A DNA stretch of 64,000 nucleotides. Origin: Petaurus breviceps papuanus. Taxonomy: Eukaryota > Chordata > Mammalia > Diprotodontia > Petauridae. A program made the translations under genes and the position numbers. Within the stretch, counting starts at the first letter, position 1. Every line of letters begins with the position of its first letter. Shown in pieces: positions 46,549-57,289 of the stretch. The DNA is taken from contig JAMXIF010001183.1 of the NCBI GenBank assembly GCA_028583685.1, positions 10,714,821-10,778,820 on the forward strand, given 5' to 3'. The notes under the pieces are model-generated. The model did no database searches. It saw only the letters and a program-made list of their open reading frames with translations, and had not been told where the DNA came from.

Positions 46549-46612
46549 CAAGTAGCCGTGTGACCTTGGACAAGTCACTTAACCCCAATTGCCCTACCTT
46601 CCCCCCTCAAAA
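46427..46612 (+). mobile_element. WSINE1-like SINE, young, with CA expansion
   Basis: 'ggggcggctaggtggtgcag' and 'aacccc' plus 'aattgcc' are intact. A pure CA array of about 42 bases (46506-46547) sits at the site of 'cacttaacacttac'. The flank aaaatatccctttttа (16 bases) is identical at 46411-46426 and 46613-46628. Confidence 0.95.
46506..46547. repeat. (CA)n microsatellite inside a SINE
   Basis: A pure CA run that evidently grew from the 'cacttaacac' segment of the host SINE. Confidence 0.95.
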
Positions 46613-46628
46613 AAAATATCCCTTTTTA

Positions 46629-47525
46629 CATACAAATCTCAGCAAAGCTTTTTTGGAAGCAAAGCTTCTGCAAACCTAAATTACAATAACAACTCACATC
46701 TACACTGCTGGCCATTCTTCTAAAGACCCTCCTTCAGAGATTATAGTCCCATTCATCTTATCAACTAGACTCCAGAGAGAAGCCCTCTTAGGTCTGAAAA
46801 CCATTAATTTTATAATTATAAATTAATAATTGTGAAACACTTTTTGCTTTAGCTCCTGGAAAACCCTAGAAGATGCAGAGACTTCTGCTACAAAAACCAT
46901 TCCTTCCAACTTCCCATACCCGGAACAAGCAGAGGGTACATGTCCAGAATAATTTTCAAAGCTTCGGTGTCAAAACATTCTCAGACCCAGCCCCCTCTTA
47001 CCTGCAATGTCTGCAATACACTTTTGGTCCAACTGGGGTTCAAGGAGGATGCCTAACACACATGTTCTTCTTGGCTTCATCTCTTCAAGACAAGGTTCAG
47101 GATCAAGGGTTATAAGCAAGGGGGCACAGGATGATCTCCCTGGGGTATATACCAAATCTTCCTGGCATGACCAACCTTAACTACTAGAGTCTCAGAGAAA
47201 GCCATTTGTGCCATACTGAAAGTGAAGGCTGGTATTCCTTGCTTTCCACATTCCAGGTGAGTTTGCTGTTAGCCTGGTCCCACCATGTTCCCCCAGAGCT
47301 AGCCTGCAGTGTCACCCAGTTTCTCCAAACCTCACCTACCCTTTTCTCTATCCCAGGCACCAGAATTTCTACTTGTAGCTATGGCCTCTGGTACACCTGA
47401 CACTCAAAAACTGTTGACTAACTCTCACTCTTTCATGTCTCCTAATTTCACTACAGTTCATCTTCTCCCATCATATTCAGTACATGCCAACACGATGTCT
47501 CTTGGTTCCTTTCCCCATAGAATGC
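46629..47525. other. Unassigned sequence
   Basis: Somewhat GC-richer text at 46860-47420 resembles neither SINE nor LINE known to me. Plus and minus frames of 60-80 residues overlap it without splice support. Confidence 0.35.
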
Positions 47526-47535
47526 TGCCTTGTTA

Positions 47536-47707
47536 GGGGTGGCTGGCTAGGTGGCACAGTGAGTAAAGCACCGGCCCCAGAGTCAGGAGGACCCGAGATC
47601 AGTTCCGGCCTCAGACACAACACCGACACAGTGTTACCTTCGGCAAGTCACTTAACCCCAATTGCCCTCCAAAAGGCAAAAACAAACAAACCAACAAACA
47701 AGGATGT
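47536..47707 (+). mobile_element. WSINE1-like SINE with 10-bp target-site duplication
   Basis: 'ggctaggtggcacagtgagt', 'ccccagagtcaggaggaccc' and 'cacttaaccccaattgccc' end in (CAAA)n. The flank tgccttgtta is identical at 47526-47535 and 47708-47717. Confidence 0.93.
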
Positions 47708-47894
47708 TGCCTTGTTAAAAGTTACCACACTCCTAACTACAACCCTGGTTAAAATTGTACACTAAATATAAGCTGTAGTACATTCTAGATTTAAACAAGT
47801 TAAAAAGAGGACAAAAGCAATAATGGGAAAATCACCCACCAGACCGATTTCTGATAGTTTGTGGGCTTAAGTATGTCAGACAAAGCAATGTTAT

Positions 47895-48060
47895 AGAGTG
47901 TAAAGAGGATGGAGTTTGTAGCTAGAAGACCATGGTTCAAATTCTGCCTCTGTTACTTATCCGCTGTATGACTTTGGGCATGGCGATTAAATTTTCTAGG
48001 TCTCAGTCTCCTGCTCTTGGAAACGAGGGGCTTGTACCTATGGAGTCTGTCTGAATTCCA
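47895..48060 (+). mobile_element. MIR-type SINE
   Basis: 'gtgtaaagaggatggagttt', 'atggttcaaattctgcctct' and 'gtatgactttgggcatgg' define head and CORE. The tail is diverged. Confidence 0.6.
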
Positions 48061-48244
48061 AATCTGTGGGAGAAGATCTTCTGGGCATACCTTGATGTGG
48101 CAACAAAAGAGGGACTTCTGGGAACAGTCTGAATTAATTTCATGAGGAGAGAGATAGTGAAATGTGCTATGGGGGAGGAGAAGAGGGAAGGGGTATAGCA
48201 TGACATGGCCCTGACCTGTGATTTCAATGGAAAGATCACCTATG
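48061..48244. other. Unique sequence
   Basis: Nothing recognised. Confidence 0.35.
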
Positions 48245-48452
48245 CAAGGGGTTCTTAAGCTTTTTGTTGTCATGGACCCCTTTGGTAGTGTTGGTGAAGC
48301 CTATGGATCGCTTCTCAGAATAGTTTTTAAATGTATAAATAAAGTGTATAGGATTACAACAAAAACTATATTGAAATAGAAATGTAATTTATCCCATCCA
48401 AAATTCACAGGCCCCACTCTCTTTTAAGCTAGCCATGGTAAGAACCCCTGCT
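48245..48452 (+). mobile_element. Nonautonomous hAT-type DNA transposon
   Basis: Terminal inverted repeats 'aggggttcttaagc' and 'ggtaagaacccct' are clear. 'catggacccctttggtagtg' and 'aaaattcacaggccccac' are the internal landmarks, shared with the copy at 7271-7459. No transposase frame. Confidence 0.7.
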
Positions 48453-48504
48453 GTCTGTAGATGGGTGACTACATGTCAAACTCTCGTAGTTTCCTGGAAC
48501 TTCA

Positions 48505-48970
48505 AAGGGGGAATGGCTAAATAAATAATTATATGTGATGGAATACTATTGGACTATAAGAAATGATGAAAGAGATGATTGGGGGGGGGGAAGGAAAAAT
48601 GGGAAGATTGTATAAACTGATACAAAGTGAAGGGAGCAGGACCAGGAGAACAATTTATATAATAATTACACAACAACAATGCCATAAAGACAAATAACTT
48701 TAAAAGACTCAGGAACTCTGATCAACCCAAGGGATCCAACCACTGTTGCAGAAGACTCATGATGAAAATGCTATCGACCTACCACCCACCCCCCACAGAG
48801 ATGATGGAGTGCCAGTTAATGCATTTTTAAACATGGCTAATACATGGATTTGGGGGTAAGTGGGGATTAACTATGGGGTTTAACAGTTTTGTTTTTCTTG
48901 CTTTCTTGATGAGTGGGAGAAGGGGAGGCAGGACAAAGAGAATTCGTAAATTAAAATAAAATAAAATTCA
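48505..48970 (+). mobile_element. L1 3' untranslated tail
   Basis: 'gaatggctaaataaataatt', 'atactattggactataag', 'aaatgatgaaagagatgatt', 'caaagtgaagggagcagga' and 'gactcatgatgaaaatgc' match the marsupial L1 tail order, ending in an A-rich region. Confidence 0.75.
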
Positions 48971-49115
48971 GTTTCTCAAATAAAGAATCGCTAAGAGCAC
49001 TGAAAGTATAACTGACTTGCCCCAGAGTCACATAGTCAAGTCAGTGCATGTCTAAGATGGGAATTAAAAGCACTCTGTCCTTATTCTATATGATACATTA
49101 TGCTGCTTCTGAGAC
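48971..49115 (-). mobile_element. MIR-type SINE, inverted, diverged
   Basis: 'gacttgccccagagtcacat' and 'ctaagatgggaattaaaagc' are an inverted CORE and head. Confidence 0.5.
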
Positions 49116-49429
49116 ATGATATAAATTCTGTCTAATCTCACATCTGACAATCATTCTCAACAGCCAAACTCACTCAAAACGCTAGCAACAGAGTCTTTTG
49201 CTAATGGGAAAAAATACTAACACAAATCTAGAGGAAAGAATTTTATAATAAAGACCTCTTACTACCAAGAACACATGCAAATTTAACCTGTGCGTTAATA
49301 AGCTGGGAAGAAGGGAGCATTTCCCCAGCAAACTAAATCCTGAGCCAATACATTATTGAATTGAGAAATTTTAAAAAACCCAGATCTGAAGCGGCTTCAA
49401 CCAAGTCTAGAGTCATGTCTGCCACCTAC

Positions 49430-49531
49430 CTTGGACAAAGTTTGCTCAGGCTTTCTTGGAGCTTTAGGGCGTTTCTGAGGCCGAGGAGTTTGAGAGTAAT
49501 AGGATGGTGGTCGTAGCACAGATGTTGATAT
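49430..49531 (-). CDS. Single internal coding exon of an unidentified gene
   Basis: A 102-base exon candidate. On the minus strand, a pyrimidine tract ending 'tccttcttatag' (49532-49541) gives a good acceptor, and 'ccaag|gtaggt' (49424-49429) gives a strong donor. Length is divisible by three and phase 0 is fully open for 34 codons, with core residues RPPSYYSQTPRPQKRPKAPR. Composition is 7 Pro, 4 Lys, 4 Arg, 5 Ser and one acidic residue, suggesting a disordered, strongly basic segment. A second phase is also open. Three CpGs in 102 bases stand out against a CpG-poor background. The gene is not recognised. The Pro/Arg/Lys spacing resembles the small-exon repeat region of the matrix protein ABI3BP, but composition bias makes this weak. 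No neighbouring exon was found, so flanking DNA would be intron. Confidence 0.6.
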
Positions 49532-50944
49532 CTATAAGAAGGACAAGATTGGGAAGCTCTCACAGCCTAGGATGATTTTACAGCTTTAATACACAAGCCT
49601 AATTTGAGATGTTTAATTTTCTTTCATGCTTCTACCACCTAGAGAGTTTTTAAAAAAGAATGTTCTGAGTCAATTTTTTCAACTAAAACACAAAACAATT
49701 TGACATTTGGTTAAATTCAGTTCTTTTTTCTTATCCAGATAACGGTAGCTTTTGTCACTCTTTGTATGCTATACATACTTGTTATATAGAGTAAATTATT
49801 AATAAATATTTGATCATTTAGCATGTCATCATTTAGAGGTACATTTGATGGAAGGAAGCCCTTTGTGGTCCCAAACCAGAAGTATAAATATTAACAACTG
49901 GCAAACTTTTAAAAAGTACAGAAAGTAAGTTTGCAGAAGCAACATGGCCAGTTCCCATGGCTTTAGGTGAGCAAGATACAGCAAAAAAAACTTTTCTGAT
50001 CAAAATTAGGAAACACAGAATTTCGTGAAAATGAATTTATGATTAGACAAACAAAATTTGCATTTTCTCCCATTTCAGATTGATTGTTAGCTCAGGGTAA
50101 GTGCTCAAATGCATTCTTATCTGGCACAACAGTACCTTTTACTTCTCTGTTTTCACTACTGGAGCTCAACAAATTTTGTAGGCCCACTGATCGCCATGAC
50201 AAGTATAGCTTTGGAGGAAACTAGCTATGTTGGGTGGTTCCAGAGGTAATACCTTCACTTTGGTACAAACTGGAAATACCTTAAGACACAGGAAAATAAA
50301 AAAGGAGAACTAAAGGGAAGTAAAAAGGGAGGAAAGGGAAAACGGCTGGGTAACAGCTTGCCAAAAGTCTTCTCTTTCCCTGAGGTTTTCCTGATGTATG
50401 CCAAATAGTAGAGAATCCTAAAGAACCAGTCAAAGTTTGACTGGTTGGCATTCCCCAAATAATAACCATAATCTGTCTTTTCTCTCATCCTTATTGAAAG
50501 CAATCACAAATTTCTTTATTGCAACATTGAGTCTTGAGCACAACACAGCTGAACAAAGACCATGACATGAATTAGGCTGCTAGAATTAAGGCCAGATGTT
50601 CACCACGTATTTTATTGTGTAAACAGTAAAAACTCATATTCTGAAGAGTCCACTCTACAACCATCACCACTCCTAGCCCCATAAGGAAATTAAATAAAAG
50701 AATTAAGTACTCAAGATCTTCTAAAGTACTTAAGTCTTAAATAATGTATTTCCTTCTGCCCAGTGAGTTACCTGTATCACTTGGCTAACTTTATTACATT
50801 TGACTTTGAAATTGTAGTAAACTAGAAATGTTTTGTTTTTCAACTTATGACAGAGAAAAGCTTTGATTTAATAGGTGATTGTGCAAAGGTGCTTAACTTC
50901 TGTGTTTAATAGAAACATAGAAACTTTAATTAAATCTAATAGAT
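49532..50944. other. Unique sequence, possible intron
   Basis: About 1.4 kb upstream of the exon on the minus strand with no recognised repeat. It would be intronic if the exon is real. The low repeat content is unusual for the window. Confidence 0.35.
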
Positions 50945-51085
50945 CGATCAACAAATATTTATCACCTACTATGTGCCAAGTATTGTGTTTGGTAGGTAGA
51001 TGCAAACTCAAAAATTAGACAGTCTTTGCCCTTAGGGAGATTACAGTTTAGTGGGGAGACAAGTTTACAGATAAATAAAAGTAGG
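50945..51085 (-). mobile_element. L2 3' end, inverted
   Basis: 'caacaaatatttatcaccta', 'ctatgtgccaagtattgtg', 'gcccttagggagattacagt' and 'tagtggggagacaag' are the inverted terminus. Confidence 0.8.
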
Positions 51086-51474
51086 ATGCTTTTTAAAATT
51101 CACTCACAACCAGGGGTATTGGGAAAAACCACTAGAAATGAAATCAATATTACCAGAAGAGTTATCATTGCCTCATTATTGGTATCATTTTATAGTGGCA
51201 TCATGTAAGTGCTACAAAATCTTGTCATGCTCCAAGTATAAAGGCATCAGGGATGGCAACATTGCTTCCTGTGTTTCAAGGTGGCTAATAAGGTTCAGCT
51301 ATGCCTTTTCCACACCCAGGATGACTAATGACTGCTTAGATACTAGCACCACTGTTTATAGTTTTCTCTTAGTTTCATGGGTCAGATGATATATTGATTC
51401 AGAGTGGGTCACATTGTCTCAAGATCTGGGTCCATCTTTGGTCTCACACAGCACTTTGTTTATAAAACTGGCAC
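51086..51474. other. Unique sequence
   Basis: Nothing recognised. Confidence 0.4.
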
Positions 51475-51655
51475 AGTGGAAAGTATGCTAGATCTGAGTC
51501 ATAGAACCTGGGTTCAAATCCTGGATCTGCCTCAAATGACCTCTGTTTTCTTAGTCATTTCACTTCTTCAGCTTCAGTTTCCTCATTTATAAAATGATAC
51601 AATTGTACTAGAGGACACCCTAACATATCTTCCTGTTCTCAGTCTATGACCCTAT
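51475..51655 (+). mobile_element. MIR3-like SINE
   Basis: 'acagtggaaagtatgctaga', 'cctgggttcaaatcctgga' and 'ttcctcatttataaaatgat' precede an L3-like tail. Confidence 0.65.
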
Positions 51656-51784
51656 TAATACTCCAATACATTGATCATATAATAATGTGTATTAAAGTAA
51701 CCTATGTTTGTATGTTAGTAAGAGGACAAAACCTCTTATTTGAGCTTTGTATCTCTTTCAACACCTAGCAGAGCTCACACCTAA

Positions 51785-51965
51785 TTTCTTGTTGCTGTTC
51801 AATCACTTTCAGTTATGTTCAGCTCTTTGTGATTCCATTTGGGGTTTTCTTGGCAAAGATACTGGAGTGGTTTTTCATTTCCTTCTCCAGCACATTTGAC
51901 AGATTGGAAACTGAGGCAAACAAGGTTAAGAGATTTGTCCAGGGTCATAGAACTAGTAAGTATAA
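51785..51965 (-). mobile_element. Mar1-like CORE-SINE, inverted, 5'-truncated
   Basis: 'ttgttgctgttcaatcactt', 'ggggttttcttggcaaagat', 'actggagtggtttttcattt' and 'agggtcatagaactagtaag' are present. The tRNA-related head is missing. Confidence 0.85.
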
Positions 51966-53244
51966 TGTCAACTAAATCAACCTAGTCAACAAATACAGTG
52001 GCTTTTGCAAAAAGCTTAGTTCAGTTTTAAAAGCTTAAAACTTCACTAAGCCTTTTGGGTAGCCCATATATTGCATTGCTTTATTTTGTACTTTATGATA
52101 AAATATAATTCAACAAGAGGAAAATAATTTTTACTGTGTATAAATAAATAGCCACATAGGTGAGAGAAGACAGAGACAGAGACAAAGACAGATAGAGATA
52201 AAGAGAGATACAAAAAAGAGACAAAAATAGGAAGAGACAAAGGATATGAAAGAGAAACAGAGAGAATCAGGTCAGCATATACTCACATATACACTTAGAT
52301 ATAAATACAAGTCTTTTTAAAATATTGAATTAATCTATATGTTTGTATACAGATAGATATTAAAATTTCAACAATACCTTATAGTTTAACTTGATGTTAA
52401 CTTGGAAAGAAAAGTGCCATTTAGTACTGATATTCTAACATTGCCTATTGAAAATCCCTGTGAGTGAAAAGGTTGGGGTCTCTGCTAGTGATGCTTCTCG
52501 GGATACCGAGTTTTGCACTCAGAAGCCAAAGTGTGCCAGCACTGGAGTGAGCAATGTTATCGGGTGTTATCTGCAGCACTCTGATATATCCTTGAGAACT
52601 AACACATCATTAGTGATGCTTCACAACTTAACGTGTAAGTCCTCAGGCCATATGCCATCCAAAGGCTAAACCCAGAAGAAAGAAATGGTCAATCACTTAT
52701 TTCACAAGAAACGCGACAGAATTTTGAGAGGAGTTAAAAGTTGATGATTCTTCCTTAAAAGAAAAAGGAACCCCCCCCCTTCAAATACCCAGCTGCTTCC
52801 TTCTCATCATTCACAAGAAACAAGTACCTGTTTATTTGGCCCAGCATGCTCACCAAGGGTGCAAAGCCCTAAGAGGGAGATGAGCAGGAAGAATCCATTC
52901 AGGCAGTGTAATCAGACACATTAATCTGTAAACAGTTGTTAAAACTCCCAAATTCACTTGTCACCTCAGCTCCCTACATTTAGAAGAGCTCCTTGGCCTG
53001 ACCCGGCAGCCATGTTTGCTGATAGCAATGTGAGAGTTCACACTAAGGAAAGACTTGTCGGCACAAGCCATTGCTAGTCTTCTGGGTCTTTCCCTCAATT
53101 TTGCTGGTACCAAGGCCCTGGGAGCACAGGACACATTCCTGTGAAACCTAAGTAGGCATCCCATGGTTACTCATGAATATCCATTATAGCTGCTTAGATT
53201 TAGGAATTGTACTTGGGCTAGAAAGCAAGACATATAAACTCCTG
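51966..53244. other. Unique block, partly CpG-bearing
   Basis: A GA-rich patch lies at 52160-52265. Segments 52440-52690 and 52780-53210 carry several CpGs and unbiased base use, unlike the repeats around them. A 41-base minus segment at 52828-52868 sits between a splice-like 'ctccctcttag' and 'gtactt', too short to trust. These may be conserved noncoding DNA. Confidence 0.3.
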
Positions 53245-53525
53245 ATGGTCCCAGCATGGTGAAGCAGATGAGGTGCTGGAATTGGTGGGAGTCAGGAGGA
53301 CCTTGGCTCAGGTCCTGATTATTTATTAGCTAGGGGACTCTGAGAGATCACTTAGCCTCTCTGTTTCCTTATCTCTGTCAATAACGATATTATAGGCATT
53401 TGGTAACACTTAAAGGATTGGTGTGAGAATCAAATAATACATGTGTTATGTGATAACACGTGAAATGCTCTGCAAACCTTCAACTGTTATTTATATAAAT
53501 GTCAGTTACTATTATTTTTTACTCA
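53245..53525 (+). mobile_element. MIR/THER-type CORE-SINE, diverged
   Basis: 'cagcatggtgaagcagatga', 'gggagtcaggaggaccttgg' and the L2-type tail 'ggtgtgagaatcaaataata' with 'atgctctgcaaacctt' are recognisable. Confidence 0.6.
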
Positions 53526-53599
53526 TGGTTGTGGTTCTTCAGCTTTAAAAGAAATTGTTCCTGAAATAGGATTATTTATGCCCAAATCAAAGAAGCTCC

Positions 53600-54170
53600 A
53601 AATCAGTCTACAAGCTTTTATGTAGTGCTTCCTATGTGCAAAACACTGTGCTAAGCTCTGAGGAAACAGAAAAACAAAACCAGTCCCTGTTTCAAGGTTC
53701 TCAAATTCCATTGGGGGAGATAACACAGATAGACAAAAATAAGCATGTAAGAGATACATACAGAACGGACACAAGAAAACTATTTTTTTTTCTTAGAGGA
53801 GGGAGGTCAAGGCAATTGGGGTTAAGTGACTTGCCCAAGGACACACAGCTAGATAAGTGTCAGAGGCCAAATTTGAACTCAGGTCCTCCTGACTTCAGGG
53901 CCAGTGCCTTATTTACTGTGCTACCTAACTGCCCTGCAAGGCAACTTTAGAGAAGAAAGGGCTAGCAGCTCGGAGAACCAGGAAAACCTTGTACACAAGA
54001 CTGTGTTGGAGCTGAATACTGAAAAAAAGAGATTATAAGAGGTATGTGTGAGGAGAGAGCATTCTAAGTATGTGGGACAGCCAGAGCAAAGGAGAAAGAT
54101 TTAAATTCATGTTTGGAGAAAAGCATTGAAGAGTTGGGACTACTGGATGACCTAGGAGGTTTTCAGCTGC
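53600..54170 (-). mobile_element. L2 3' part, inverted, split by a SINE
   Basis: 'tagtgcttcctatgtgcaaa', 'ctgtgctaagctctgaggaa' and 'ccattgggggagataacaca' are the inverted L2 end. After the SINE at 53782-53936, 'gtgaggagagagcattctaa' and 'gggacagccagagcaaagg' continue it. Confidence 0.75.
53782..53936 (-). mobile_element. WSINE1-like SINE inserted in L2
   Basis: 'caattggggttaagtgactt', 'aactcaggtcctcctgactt' and 'tgtgctacctaactgccc' are inverted WSINE. Flanks caagaaaact (53772-53781) and caaggcaact (53937-53946) are a probable target duplication with two differences. Confidence 0.9.
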
Positions 54171-54229
54171 CATAGTTTATAAGCCTAGGATCTGAGTCTG
54201 AATGTTCAAGGGCTGATATTTTGTTGCTA

Positions 54230-55020
54230 ATCTTTCTATTCAGGACTTTTTCTCCCATTACTTCCAAAAATTATTTGAATGAAGTTGGTTATAAAATTAA
54301 TCACAATATAAAATAAACCAGTTAATTATAAAGATAAAAAACAAGATGAATAGAGCAGAATAACAGATGTTACCAGGCACATTGAATGAGCTGCCTATTG
54401 TACTGTTAACATTGAATTTAGCTCTGAGTTTGCTGGCAGCTAAGATTTTCTGATTCTCAGACTAATAAATGAAAGCACACAAGTTTGTCTGCATAGAAAC
54501 AATTTTGGCACTGAAGTCAAGAAGGAATTTATCATATGGTTCTTTATATAAGGACATTAATTAACTCTCATCACTTTTTGAGCTTCAAGTAACAAAAATG
54601 GAGTTTTTATTGGTTGCTAATTAAATTGTGCCCTTCACCTCAAAAGTTTCAAGGCACAACTAATTATGAAATAACATTAACATATCAACATGAATCAGAA
54701 CACTAATAAAATCAACAGTCTCATGTTACCTTCTTCTTGGACAGCATCAGCCTGAATAGCTAAGCATTGTCCTGTTTGAATTGTAGGAAATATTAAAACC
54801 ACTTAATTTTGTAAAGGTGCGAGCATCTATGGACATCATTGTTTCTAGTACATTTGAATTTCACATAAACTAACTGTTCTAAAATTCTTGATTTTTAATC
54901 AGTCATTCACTTCTTTTCATTATAATTTTCTCCAAAGGAGGTCTTGTGTACACTTAATTTTCTGCCCTGTTGACAAATTGTCATTGCCTACATCATCTGA
55001 AATTCATTTTGGATTCAATT
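54230..55020. other. AT-rich repeat-free block, possible conserved noncoding element
   Basis: About 800 bases without repeats, with many TAATTA-type cores ('ccagttaattataaag', 'ggttgctaattaaattg', 'aactaattatgaaataac') and unbroken complex sequence. This is the usual look of a developmental enhancer. Conservation cannot be judged from one sequence. Confidence 0.3.
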
Positions 55021-55540
55021 TCAAGTGGCACTTCGCCTTTTCATGTTGAAAAGAGTGTTGCTTCGTTTCTGTTTTATTTTTCTCTCACCTTTCTGTGAAC
55101 AATCTCCTCCTCCTTCAGTCAACCTTAGAGTAACAAGGTTGAGCCAAAGATATATTTGCCTTAGACCAGGCAAACCAAACAGGAGCTCCTGTGGTTTACC
55201 TTTAGAAAGTAGCAGGATGAAAGGCCAATAAGGCCTCCTCACAGTTTGGTGATACCTGCCCTAATCCTACTTGAGTTAGAAACCAATTACCAGATTCACC
55301 TGCATGGTCCAGATAAAGAAAGTATACTAGTAAAAGTGCTTACAAACAGCAGCACCAAGGACAAAGTGAAGAGATTTTCAGCTTTCAAAATCACTTTAAA
55401 ACTCATCATCCACAATTATTGACATAACTTAAAATTGACTGTGGTGCTATTTCTTTCCCTTCTTATAACTTGCTTTACATATCAGTTAAATATGAATTCC
55501 TAAAAATTTAATTCTTTCTATACCCTATCAATCGCCTTGC
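55021..55540. other. Unique sequence
   Basis: Two overlapping short frames (55021-55242 region) have no support. No repeat recognised. Confidence 0.4.
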
Positions 55541-55710
55541 CTACATAACTATAATCTATAAACAATAACTATAATCTATAACTATAGTTATAATCTATAA
55601 CTATAAATTATATAGCTATAATCTATAACTATAAACTACATAGCAATAATCTGTAACTATAACTATATAACTATAAACTACATAGCCATAATATATAAAC
55701 TATAATCCTA
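55541..55710. repeat. (CTATAA)-type imperfect tandem repeat
   Basis: Units related to 'ctataatctataa' and 'ctataactata' repeat over about 170 bases with scattered changes such as 'ctacatagc'. Confidence 0.85.
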
Positions 55711-55804
55711 ATTGAACACAAGGACATCATTACCTTTGTTGGTTGTCTAGCACAGTGCCAGAAACACTTCCATGTTAATGGGAAATAGCTATATGATCAC
55801 TACA

Positions 55805-55990
55805 ATGTATTGTCTCCTTGATGCCTTCCTTCTATTGATTAGCTATAATTTATCCTATATGTATCCTTGTTCTACACAGGTGTTTGCATATCATCTTCCC
55901 CATTAGATTGGGAGCCCTCTGAGGACAGGCATGGTATCCCCAAGCACTTAGCATAGTGTCTGGCACCTAGTTGGTATGTAAGCAATGCTG
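55805..55990 (+). mobile_element. L2 3' end
   Basis: 'ttccccattagattgggagc', 'cctctgaggacaggcatgg' and 'catagtgtctggcacctagt' are diagnostic. The upstream part is diverged. Confidence 0.8.
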
Positions 55991-56124
55991 GTAGCCCAAC
56001 TCCCAAAAACATAGGAAAATTCTACTCTTTGTATAAAAAGTTTTTTTCTCCAGAAATAATAATAAAATATTATAAATAATAAATGTTATAAATTATTTTT
56101 ATAAATAAAAAAATATTATAAAAA

Positions 56125-56465
56125 TAATCTCCAGAATGTAAATTCCTTAGAATTAGGAATTTTTATTTTGGGGGGTTTTGTTGCTGTTGTTTTTCTTTGT
56201 ATCCCCAGAAAGAGACAAAATGGAATAGTAGAGAGAGAACTGGCCTTAAAGGCAGGAGAATTTGAGTCCAGGTCCAGCATCTGACACATACTGTCTGTGT
56301 GATGTCTGGCAAATCACTCAACCTTTCTAAAATCTGTATTGGCACGGGGAGTTTCCTCACTTGGGAGTTTCTCAGACCAATGAAATTATAGGCCCTGTAC
56401 CTATCCCTGTCCCCAGAGTGCCTACCACATAACAGGCATTTGATAAGACAATTCAATTCAATTCA
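56125..56465 (+). mobile_element. L2 3' terminus split by a SINE
   Basis: 'gaatgtaaattccttagaat', then 'tttctttgtatccccaga' on the left and 'gtgcctaccacataacaggc' on the right of the SINE at 56210-56410. The two halves join into an uninterrupted L2 terminus. Confidence 0.8.
56210..56410 (+). mobile_element. CORE-SINE with 'gaaattataggccc' tail inserted in L2
   Basis: 'gaatagtagagagagaactg', 'ggcaaatcactcaacctttc' and 'gggagtttctcagaccaatg' define it. The 7-base target duplication ccccaga lies at 56203-56209 and 56411-56417. Confidence 0.85.
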
Positions 56466-57029
56466 AGCTTTGGGACAGAAATTGCAATGGCAGGATGCAC
56501 CTGCTTCCTGGCTCTTCATTACTTTTATGCAATAAAGAATGAGCTAAGAAGAGTCTACAAGTACAATCCACTTGCTTTTTTAACGTGCATAGAATTAATC
56601 ATGAAGTTGCCAATGGTTCTACTCAGAAGTTTCTCCATAAAACTTTAAAAAAAAACCCATACTTTAAGAAGAAATAGAACTATGTATATGCTGTTTAGAA
56701 CTTTTTGAAGATGGTATTTCTTGAGACATCTAGTTAATCACATGTACAAGATTGATTTCAGTTATTCCCTGACTAACCTTCAATTCTACTTGAAGTGGAG
56801 CCATTTTGTTTTCTAAATACTTTTCTGTTTTTGACTTATGGAGGTACCAGTGATTTACATGGAGGAGAATACTTCTTGACTTTAGAACCATGCCGGAAGT
56901 ACAGTTGAGATACTTTTCATCTTGGACTTGATTGCTATCTACAATGGTCTCAATTGCACTGGAACTCCCTGAGCAATTAGGCCACCTTTGTATCTAATTG
57001 CTGACATAGCTCTCAATGCTCGCTAGTAA
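56466..57029. other. Unique sequence
   Basis: No recognised repeat or supported exon. Confidence 0.4.
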
Positions 57030-57265
57030 AGTTAATTGCAAGAAATAATGAAAAGAGTGCAGGGCATAGAACCAGGAGACCTAGATTCAAATCCTGGGCT
57101 TGATATTTACTAATCAAGAGACCACGGGTGTGTTGCTTAACTTCTCAAAGACCCAATGTCTCCCCATTTGTGAAATGAGAAATAACCATATTTTCACTAC
57201 GTACTGCACATGGGTGTTGGTAGAAAGTGCACATTAAAGCATTATATAAATATGAGTTTAAAAAC
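57030..57265 (+). mobile_element. MIR/THER-type CORE-SINE
   Basis: 'gaaaagagtgcagggcatag', 'cctagattcaaatcctggg' and the L2-type tail 'aaagcattatataaatatga' are present. Confidence 0.65.
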
Positions 57266-57289
57266 TGCTTGAGAACTTTGTCAGGCCAA

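Noticed and set aside
46860-47420. Possible LTR or endogenous virus fragment
   Set aside because: No paired terminal repeats, primer-binding site or polyprotein text was recognisable, so no such element is called anywhere in the window.
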